From Candidatus Tepidiaquacellales bacterium UBA6667 (GTDB lineage Bacteria; Bacteroidota; Ignavibacteria; Tepidaquicellales; Tepidaquicellaceae), in assembly GCA_002455255.1 (NCBI GenBank), contig DKKL01000059.1, positions 9,801-14,824 of the forward strand: a DNA stretch of 5,024 nt, written 5' to 3'. Shown here piece by piece: positions 1 through 5,024 of this stretch (positions are counted from its first letter, which is position 1; each line of letters opens with the position of its first letter). The notes under the pieces were generated by a model. The model was not told the DNA's origin and ran no database searches. It saw only the letters and a program-made list of their open reading frames with translations. Both the position numbers and the translations under genes were made by a program.

Positions 1-1
1 A

Positions 2-568
2 AACAGTTGGAATCATTTCGTGTATGAACTTGAGGCAGAAACAATACTGGCACTTGCAAGGAAAAAGAAATATAAAATCGAAGAGACAAACTTCAGATCC
101 GGAAGAAAAACTGTTAATTCAGGAATCAATAAAATTTTGGTATCAGATATAGAAAACAATAAACATTATGTTATAACATTTGAAAATAATTTTGAAAAAA
201 TCTTAAAAGGACTTTTTGAATTTACACGGTTATATACCGGTAAATATAATTTTGACAGGTCAGAATCTGACATTAAGATAGAAGAATTGAAAAAATATTC
301 ACGTAAAAAAGGTATATTGATAGATTTTCCGGATTTTAAAAAAGAACATATAGTAAAGATAGCAAGAAAGAAATTAAAAATTCCAACCGGAATAAGCAGA
401 CATATATTAAAAAACAGAGTACTTCACGTGAAATATGCTCTCAAAAATCTGAAAGATACGAATAACCTTGAAAAGAAAAGAGAAGATTTAAGTAAATATC
501 TTTATAAGAAAATAGATGATAACAAAGTTCGGCAATACAAAGAATCAGTTATTATATTTGATGAATAA
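2..568 (+). CDS. Unrecognised basic protein, 5' end probably outside the window
   Basis: I do not recognise this protein. The frame is open from base 2 to a TAA at 566-568. The first in-window start is a GTG at 20, which would give 182 residues. The six codons before it (N-S-W-N-H-F) read like coding sequence and no ribosome-binding site precedes the GTG, so the true start is more likely upstream of the window. The product is lysine/arginine-rich, with no signal peptide or membrane segment, so a cytoplasmic protein is likely. Counting from the GTG, residues 1-25 look helical (YELEAETILALARKKK), residues 38-75 alternate like strand and helix, and residues 85-165 are rich in charged helices. 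A possible conserved patch is PTGISRHILKNR near residues 121-132. The opening residues faintly resemble the tail of family 2 glycosyltransferases, but the rest does not fit, so I assign no function. The stop is 15 nt before the permease start, suggesting co-transcription with the lol genes. Confidence 0.7.
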   Translation, partial: NSWNHFVYELEAETILALARKKKYKIEETNFRSGRKTVNSGINKILVSDIENNKHYVITFENNFEKILKGLFEFTRLYTGKYNFDRSESDIKIEELKKYSRKKGILIDFPDFKKEHIVKIARKKLKIPTGISRHILKNRVLHVKYALKNLKDTNNLEKKREDLSKYLYKKIDDNKVRQYKESVIIFDE

Positions 569-583
569 TAAAATGAATAATTA

Positions 584-1810
584 TTGTCTTTAGAATTTTT
601 TATAGCACGCCGTTATTTATTTGCAAAGAAAAAAGTTAATTTTATAACTATTATCTCGATTATTTCCATAATCGGAGTTGCGACAGGAGTAGCTGCGTTA
701 ATAATTGTACTATCCGTATTTAACGGATTTAATACAAGAGTTTCATCAATACTGATAGGATTCAATCCACATATAAGAATTGAATCAAATGACGGTAAAA
801 CTTTAGAGAATAAATCAGAAGTTGAGAATAAATTAAATTTAGCAGGGGTTAAAAATTTTTCAAGTTATACGCTTAACAAAGGATTAATTTCAACTGACAG
901 ACTGAATAAAGCGATTATAGTAAAAGGGGTTGATGAAAAAAGTATTGGCAAAGTATCAGGGTTGCAGGAAGTTATAAAATTAGGAAGTTTAGATTTAAAA
1001 AATGACGGAATAACAGGAGGTATTGTATTAGGAAGAATACTCGCAGGTGAAATGAGAAGTTTATTAGGCGATACAGTAACAATTCTTAGCCCATCCGGGA
1101 TGGAAAAATCTTTAACACAGTTTGTAGAACCTAAATTGATGAAATTTGTTGTAACCGGAATATATGAGGCAGACAATCAGGAATTTGATTCCAAGTTTGC
1201 ATTTATTTCAGATAAAAATTCACAGGAACTTTTTGAACTTGAAAATAAATTTAACGGTATAGAGATACGCTTTCCTGACATTAATGACTCAGAGAATGAA
1301 AAGGAAAAATTATCAGGAATTTTAGGAGACAAATATAAAGTATCCACCTGGTTTGATTTAAATTCTGATTACTATTCAATAATGAAAATTGAGAGATGGG
1401 TGGCATTCATAATATTAAGTTTAATAATTATAGTGGCTTGTTTTAATATACTTGCATCGTTAATTATGACTGTTATTGAAAAGAAAAGGGATATAGGAAT
1501 ATTAAAAGCAATAGGTGCAAACGAAAGGACAATAAGGCGAATATTTTTGTTTGAAGGAATATCAGTCGGATTTATCGGAATGGCTTCAGGTTTTATAATA
1601 GGAGTAGGCACAATTTTAGTTCAGAAATATTTTGGATTTTATAAACTTGATACAAGGATGTATAGCATAGATGCGTTACCGGTGGAACTGAGATGGATGG
1701 ATTTAGTAATTGTACCGCTGGCAGCTATGCTTTTATGTTATCTTGCATCATTATATCCTGCTAAAAAAGCAGCAAAGGAAGATCCCGTTAGTGCTATAAG
1801 ATGGGAATAA
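584..1810 (+). CDS. lolC: LolC/LolE-family lipoprotein-release ABC transporter permease
   Basis: This is the membrane subunit of the inner-membrane complex that extracts mature lipoproteins and hands them to the periplasmic carrier LolA, using ATP hydrolysed by LolD. The 408 residues match the usual family length. The N-terminus has the family's IARRYL...KKKVNFITIISIISIIG pattern. Four membrane segments are visible at about residues 20-45, 271-297, 319-346 and 373-391. A periplasmic domain lies at about 50-265, containing the GIVLGRILA and SPSG...F.VTGIY elements. The region around 171-187 is where the LolA-binding hook of LolC would lie, by analogy only. The cytoplasmic stretch KKRDIGILKAIGANERTIRR (300-319) is the MacB/FtsX-like coupling segment that docks on the ATPase. 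The C-terminus P.KKAAKEDPVSAIRWE is typical. Translation starts at a TTG: an in-frame TAA at 578-580 lies just upstream, and a later start would cut into the conserved N-terminus. There is no Shine-Dalgarno. LolD follows 15 nt downstream. LolC, LolE and the single-permease type LolF cannot be separated by eye. Confidence 0.93.
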   Translation: MSLEFFIARRYLFAKKKVNFITIISIISIIGVATGVAALIIVLSVFNGFNTRVSSILIGFNPHIRIESNDGKTLENKSEVENKLNLAGVKNFSSYTLNKGLISTDRLNKAIIVKGVDEKSIGKVSGLQEVIKLGSLDLKNDGITGGIVLGRILAGEMRSLLGDTVTILSPSGMEKSLTQFVEPKLMKFVVTGIYEADNQEFDSKFAFISDKNSQELFELENKFNGIEIRFPDINDSENEKEKLSGILGDKYKVSTWFDLNSDYYSIMKIERWVAFIILSLIIIVACFNILASLIMTVIEKKRDIGILKAIGANERTIRRIFLFEGISVGFIGMASGFIIGVGTILVQKYFGFYKLDTRMYSIDALPVELRWMDLVIVPLAAMLLCYLASLYPAKKAAKEDPVSAIRWE

Positions 1811-1825
1811 ATATTAAAAACACGA

Positions 1826-2494
1826 ATGGATAATTTTTTAAAAATAACAGATATAAAGAAAAGTTATAAAATTGACAAACAGAATTCCCTTCACGTACTT
1901 AAGGGGATAAATTTGGATATAAGAAAAGGTGAGATAATTGCGATACAAGGACAATCAGGTGCAGGTAAAAGTACATTACTTCATATACTCGGGACATTAG
2001 ACAGACCTGACAGCGGAAATATAAATTATGAAAATGAAGATATAACAAAATTTAGTGAAAAAGAACTGGCAGAGTTTCGGAATAAAAAAATAGGATTTAT
2101 TTTTCAGTTTCACCATCTTTTACCTGAGTTTACGGCACTTGAGAATATTTTAATTCCGGCGATGATAGACGGGAAAAGTATGAGAGAAAGAGCTATGGAA
2201 CTGCTGGATATTGTTGGAGTAAAAAACAGAGAACATCATAAACCATCAGAAATATCAGGTGGAGAGGCACAGAGGGTTGCAATAGCCCGAGCATTGATTA
2301 ATTCTCCAAAAATAGTATTGGCAGATGAACCAACAGGAAATTTAGATACTGAAAATGCAAATTCTGTAATAAAATTGATTTTTGAATTAAGGGAAAAATT
2401 TAATCAAACATTTGTGATAGTAACACATAATGAAGAATTTGCTGATAAGTGTGACAGGATTGTGAAGATGAAAGACGGATTAATAATTAGTTAA
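1826..2494 (+). CDS. lolD: LolD, lipoprotein-releasing ABC transporter ATPase
   Basis: This cytoplasmic ATPase powers lipoprotein release from the inner membrane together with the permease encoded just upstream. The 222-residue length is typical of LolD. Walker A is GQSGAGKST (42-50). The Q-loop is followed by FQFHHLLPEFTALENI (93-108), a hallmark of LolD among the MacB/LolD/FtsE ATPases and the main reason for choosing LolD. The signature is ISGGEAQR (143-150), where the more usual form is LSGGERQR. Walker B is KIVLADEP (162-169) with catalytic Glu168. The D-loop is GNLD (171-174) and the switch histidine is His201 in VTHN. All motifs are intact. The ATG at 1826 places the first strand (FLKITDIKKSY) as expected. 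It begins 15 nt after the permease stop without a Shine-Dalgarno, so the two genes are almost certainly one transcription unit. No second permease follows, unlike the enterobacterial lolCDE order. Confidence 0.95.
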   Translation: MDNFLKITDIKKSYKIDKQNSLHVLKGINLDIRKGEIIAIQGQSGAGKSTLLHILGTLDRPDSGNINYENEDITKFSEKELAEFRNKKIGFIFQFHHLLPEFTALENILIPAMIDGKSMRERAMELLDIVGVKNREHHKPSEISGGEAQRVAIARALINSPKIVLADEPTGNLDTENANSVIKLIFELREKFNQTFVIVTHNEEFADKCDRIVKMKDGLIIS

Positions 2495-2507
2495 TATTCA
2501 AACTAAG

Positions 2508-2532
2508 ATATAATCAAAAATTATGATTATAT
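2508..2532. promoter_or_regulatory. Perfect 9-bp inverted repeat in the lolD-pstB gap
   Basis: ATATAATCA (2508-2516) and TGATTATAT (2524-2532) are exact reverse complements separated by 7 nt. They sit in the middle of the 72-nt gap between lolD and pstB, the longest intergenic space upstream of phoU. The left arm contains a perfect TATAAT (2509-2514), but no recognisable -35 lies 16-18 nt before it. The repeat is almost pure A/T and is followed by only three T residues, so it would make a poor terminator. It could be an operator for a dimeric regulator, part of a promoter for pstB-phoU, or an AT-rich coincidence. I see no Pho-box-like direct repeats nearby. Confidence 0.35.
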
Positions 2533-2566
2533 TTGTAAAGTATTTAAAAGAAAGTAAAATTACATA

Positions 2567-3337
2567 GTGGCGGAAAATAATTCAAAAGTTAAAATCAGAA
2601 CAAAGGAGTTTGATTTATTTTACGGAAAAAATCAGGCAATAAAAAAAATCAATACTGATATAAATGCAAATGCTATAACTGCATTAATAGGTCCCTCAGG
2701 TTGCGGCAAATCAACATATCTGAGGACGATTAACAGAATGAATGACTTAATTGACGGTGTGACTATAAAAGGAGAAATTACGATAGATAATGTCAATATT
2801 TATGGAAAAAACATAGATGTAGTTTCATTGAGGAAAAAAGTCGGAATGGTATTTCAGAAATCAAATCCATTTCCTAAATCAATATATGAAAATGTTGCTT
2901 ATGGACCAAAAATAAACGGAGTGAAGAACAAACAGGATTTGGATAATATAGTGGAGTCAAGTTTAAAAAAAGCAGCAATATGGGAGGAAGTTAAAGACAG
3001 ATTGAATGAATCTGCGATGGGGCTTTCAGGTGGACAGCAGCAAAGAGTATGTATTGCAAGGGCGATGGCAGTAGATCCGGAGATATTGCTGATGGATGAA
3101 CCGGCAAGTGCGTTAGACCCTATCTCAACTGCAAAAATAGAAGAATTAATATTTGAATTAAAAAATAACTTGTGTATAGTTATTGTAACACATAATATGC
3201 AACAAGCAGCGAGAGTAAGTGATTACACAGGATTTTTTCTAAATGGTGAACTAATTGAATTTGACACAACAAGAAAAATTTTTACAAACCCAAAAGATGA
3301 CAGAACACAAAACTACATCACCGGTAAATTCGGTTAA
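2567..3337 (+). CDS. pstB: PstB, phosphate-import ABC transporter ATPase
   Basis: PstB is the cytoplasmic ATPase of the high-affinity phosphate importer PstSCAB and, with PhoU, takes part in phosphate sensing. The 256 residues match the family's usual length of about 250-260. Walker A is GPSGCGKST (42-50), followed by LRTINRMNDL (52-61), a PstB trademark. The Q-loop is FQKSNPFPKSIYENVAYGP (96-114), again strongly PstB-specific. The signature is LSGGQQQRVCIARAMA (153-168). Walker B is EILLMDEP (172-179) with Glu178, the D-loop is SALDP (181-185), and the switch histidine is His209. The C-terminus (IFTNPKDDRTQNYITGKFG) is also typical. Translation starts at a GTG: an in-frame TAA at 2555-2557 lies shortly upstream and no ATG is available before the first conserved strand. 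A purine-rich stretch (AAAGAAAG, 2547-2554) sits about 12 nt before it, too far to be a good ribosome-binding site. phoU follows after 17 nt. The usual upstream partners pstS, pstC and pstA are absent here; lolD occupies that place. Confidence 0.96.
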   Translation: MAENNSKVKIRTKEFDLFYGKNQAIKKINTDINANAITALIGPSGCGKSTYLRTINRMNDLIDGVTIKGEITIDNVNIYGKNIDVVSLRKKVGMVFQKSNPFPKSIYENVAYGPKINGVKNKQDLDNIVESSLKKAAIWEEVKDRLNESAMGLSGGQQQRVCIARAMAVDPEILLMDEPASALDPISTAKIEELIFELKNNLCIVIVTHNMQQAARVSDYTGFFLNGELIEFDTTRKIFTNPKDDRTQNYITGKFG

Positions 3338-3354
3338 TTTTAAAATAAAAAAAT

Positions 3355-4035
3355 ATGTATAATTATTTAGAAGAAGAGCTTGATCAATTAAGAACAAGAA
3401 TTATAAAAATGAGCAGTCTTGTTGAAGAACAAATAGAGTTTGCGTTCAGAGGTTTATTTGAGGCAAATCTTGAACTTGCTAATTTAGTAAAAGAAAGAGA
3501 TGATAAAGTGGATAAGTTTGATGTAAAAATTGACAAACACTGTCAAAGAATATTTGCATTAACCCAACCGGTTGCGGTTGACTTGAGACTGATAATGTCA
3601 GCATTGAAAATAAACAATGATTTAGAGAGAATGGGAGATATTGCAGTAAATATTGCAGAAAGAATTGAACCTTTAATGAATAACATAGATTTATTGAAAA
3701 AGGTAAAGATAGATGATATGTCAACACTTGTTCAAACCATTGTAAAAAGCAGTATTGACTCATTTGTGAACAATGACCCTGAGCTTGCTCTTGAGATAAT
3801 AAAACTTGATAATAATGTGGATGAAATGGATCATCAGATATTTGATTTATTAATAAACATTATGGAAAATGATAAAACACTGATAAGACCATGCTCACAT
3901 GCTATCACACTTTTAAGAAATATAGAAAGACTTTCAGACCACGCAACGAATATTGCTGAAGATGTTTATTTTTTAACTGATGCAAAAATTATCAAACACA
4001 GAAGAGATATAGAAGAGATAGATAATAAGCAATAA
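3355..4035 (+). CDS. phoU: PhoU, phosphate signalling regulator
   Basis: PhoU is a cytoplasmic all-helical protein that links the Pst transporter to a phosphate-sensing histidine kinase and restrains phosphate uptake. The 226 residues are a typical length. It has the family's two tandem three-helix halves, about 1-105 and 115-210. Each carries the metal-binding helix motif: DLERMGDIAVNIAE at 89-102 and NIERLSDHATNIAEDV at 189-204, with the E...D pairs Glu91/Asp95 and Glu191/Asp195 intact. The segment AVDLRLIMSALKINNDLERMGD (74-95) is the most conserved part of the family and is fully recognisable. The start is an ATG 17 nt after the pstB stop, in an A-rich leader without a Shine-Dalgarno. The pairing with pstB supports co-transcription, and a strong terminator follows 39 nt after its stop. 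No phoR or phoB homologue is in the window, so the signalling partner is unknown. Confidence 0.95.
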   Translation: MYNYLEEELDQLRTRIIKMSSLVEEQIEFAFRGLFEANLELANLVKERDDKVDKFDVKIDKHCQRIFALTQPVAVDLRLIMSALKINNDLERMGDIAVNIAERIEPLMNNIDLLKKVKIDDMSTLVQTIVKSSIDSFVNNDPELALEIIKLDNNVDEMDHQIFDLLINIMENDKTLIRPCSHAITLLRNIERLSDHATNIAEDVYFLTDAKIIKHRRDIEEIDNKQ

Positions 4036-4073
4036 TATTTTTTAGGTAGAATAAATAAACCATTTTTACGATT

Positions 4074-4105
4074 ATGCGAAGATGAAAATCTTCGCATTTT
4101 TTTTT
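4074..4105 (+). terminator. Intrinsic terminator after phoU, overlapping the next gene's start
   Basis: ATGCGAAGAT (4074-4083) pairs perfectly with ATCTTCGCAT (4088-4097) around a GAAA loop (4084-4087, a GNRA-type tetraloop). Eight further T residues follow (4098-4105). This is a textbook rho-independent terminator for the pstB-phoU transcript. There is no A-tract on the upstream side, so it should work on the + strand only. Unusually, the start codon of the downstream receptor gene (4082-4084) lies at the top of the hairpin, and the descending arm and T-tract code for its signal peptide. It could therefore also act as an attenuator or block translation initiation of that gene. Confidence 0.9.
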
Positions 4106-5024
4106 ATGTTTACATCATTTAATTATTTATATGGTCAGGATTCCATAAAAAATAATTATAATGATTCTATCCCTAAATTAAACTCAACAGAAAAATTACT
4201 AACAGATTCCCTGCCCTTTGAATCCAATATTATAAAAGAAACTTCTTTATTAAATGCGGAATATGAAATTTTCAGTTACCAGGAATATATCTGGAGCGAT
4301 AAACGGACAATTTCAGAAGTATTACAATCAAGAAACGGATATAGAGTTTTTAACCGAGGGTTTGGTCAAAATAATTATATATTATTTAATGATAACAACA
4401 TAGAATATTTTAAAGATGGAATTGATATTTACAGTTTTGATACGGAGATGTTACCTGTAAATGAAATTGACAGGGTACAGGAAATCAGCTATATAAGTTC
4501 AGCATTATATACAGATAATCCACAGATGGGGATGGTAAATATAATTACGAAAGATTATATACAACCTGAACCATTTTCTCAATTAAGATATTCGCAGGAC
4601 AGATATGGAAGTTTATCGGCGGATTTATATTATTCACAGTCTTTTTCAAAGAAATTTAATATTCAGCTTGGCATTTCAAATTCTTCATCAGATGGTAGAT
4701 ATGAAAATTCAATTTTTTCAAGATGGACAGCTAATACGAGAATTAATTATATGCCGAATCCGAATTTTAATATTAAAAGTAATTTTAATTTTGCAAGAAT
4801 AGACAGAGGGATGTTTGGTGGATTGGTAAATGATTCCAGCGAAACGATAGTGAATGATACTACTGAATATTTTCTAAATTATTTTACTATAAATACAGGA
4901 ATATTTTTTAAGCCATTTAAAAATAAAAATAATTTATCCAAAATATTGCTAAGCTTTCAGAGATCAGGTTATGATAGTTATGTACCGGAAAAATCATCAC
5001 CTAACCCTTATTATACAGACATTT
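4082..5024 (+). CDS. TonB-dependent-receptor-like outer-membrane protein, 3' end outside the window
   Basis: The frame is open from ATG 4082 to the window end, giving 314 complete codons and no stop. Starting at 4082 gives MKIFAFFFMFTSFNYLYGQD, a short signal peptide probably cut near Gly18. A start at the in-frame ATG 4106 would lose the lysine and half of the hydrophobic stretch, so 4082 is preferred. Residues 20-70 are an unassigned linker. Residues 75-157 resemble a TonB-dependent-receptor plug: TISEVLQSRNGYRVFNRGFG, then YFKDGIDIY, then VNEIDRVQEISYISSALY and MGMVNIITK, the usual end of a plug. From about 165 onwards alternating aromatic/polar stretches such as LRYSQDRYGSLSADLYYSQSF look like outer-membrane beta-strands. 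The plug is divergent: the usual IRG is ILFND and ALYGS is ALYTD. No TonB box or carboxypeptidase-like N-terminal domain is evident. The substrate is unknown. It lies directly after the phosphate genes but beyond a terminator, so a link to phosphate is not implied. A promoter of its own is not recognisable in 4036-4081. Confidence 0.8.
   Translation, partial: MKIFAFFFMFTSFNYLYGQDSIKNNYNDSIPKLNSTEKLLTDSLPFESNIIKETSLLNAEYEIFSYQEYIWSDKRTISEVLQSRNGYRVFNRGFGQNNYILFNDNNIEYFKDGIDIYSFDTEMLPVNEIDRVQEISYISSALYTDNPQMGMVNIITKDYIQPEPFSQLRYSQDRYGSLSADLYYSQSFSKKFNIQLGISNSSSDGRYENSIFSRWTANTRINYMPNPNFNIKSNFNFARIDRGMFGGLVNDSSETIVNDTTEYFLNYFTINTGIFFKPFKNKNNLSKILLSFQRSGYDSYVPEKSSPNPYYTDI

Noticed and set aside
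865..1176. Minus-strand open frame of 103 codons inside the permease gene
   Set aside because: It lies wholly opposite a well-supported LolC/E coding sequence, and its product looks like no protein family.
1372..1611. Minus-strand open frame of 79 codons inside the permease gene
   Set aside because: It is antisense to the membrane-segment region. Its hydrophobic, isoleucine-rich composition is a by-product of AT-rich codons on the other strand.
2495..2566. Pho box upstream of pstB
   Set aside because: I looked for spaced CTGTCAT-like direct repeats and found none. The only structure is the A/T inverted repeat.
3479..3763. Minus-strand open frame of 94 codons inside phoU
   Set aside because: It is antisense to conserved PhoU helices, and I see no recognisable domain or start signal.
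4036..4073. Promoter for the receptor gene, with TAGAAT at 4047-4052 as a -10
   Set aside because: No -35-like element is present at the right distance, and such hexamers are common in AT-rich DNA.
4605..4802. Plus-strand 65-codon frame inside the receptor gene
   Set aside because: It is out of frame with the receptor coding sequence, which continues uninterrupted through it with outer-membrane barrel-like strands.
4106..5024. Receptor start at the ATG at 4106, just after the T-tract
   Set aside because: It would separate the gene neatly from the terminator but remove the positively charged start and half of the hydrophobic signal sequence. The ATG at 4082 gives a better signal peptide.

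Overview
The window reads as ordinary chromosomal DNA from an AT-rich Gram-negative bacterium, probably of the Bacteroidota/Chlorobiota/Ignavibacteria (FCB) side. Four observations point there. The coding sequence is strongly AT-biased. There is Lol lipoprotein-export machinery and an outer-membrane TonB-dependent-receptor-like protein, so the cell has an outer membrane. None of the gene starts has a convincing Shine-Dalgarno sequence. The last protein has a short signal peptide ending in ...YGQD, a style common in that group. The exact taxon cannot be fixed from sequence alone. All recognised genes lie on the + strand.

Layout. Bases 2-568 hold the 3' part of an unrecognised, very basic protein. 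It is followed after 15 nt by a LolC/LolE-type permease (584-1810) and, after another 15 nt, by LolD, its ATPase (1826-2494). These two form an inner-membrane ABC machine that releases lipoproteins towards the outer membrane. A 72-nt gap carries a perfect 9-bp inverted repeat (2508-2532). Then come pstB (2567-3337), the phosphate-importer ATPase, and phoU (3355-4035), the phosphate-signalling regulator, 17 nt apart. No pstS, pstC or pstA is present in the window.

A strong intrinsic terminator (10-bp stem, GAAA loop, 8 T) follows phoU at 4074-4105. It overlaps the start of the next gene: the ATG at 4082 lies at the top of the hairpin, and the descending arm plus T-tract encode the first residues of a signal peptide. 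That gene (4082 to the window end, incomplete) encodes a protein with a divergent TonB-dependent-receptor plug domain and the beginning of an outer-membrane beta-barrel.

The genes therefore serve envelope biogenesis (lolC/E, lolD), phosphate homeostasis (pstB, phoU) and an outer-membrane receptor/porin-like function. I found no mobile element, CRISPR array, RNA gene or defence cassette, and no convincing undescribed system. The most interesting local structure is the terminator that doubles as the translation start and signal-peptide coding region of the receptor gene.
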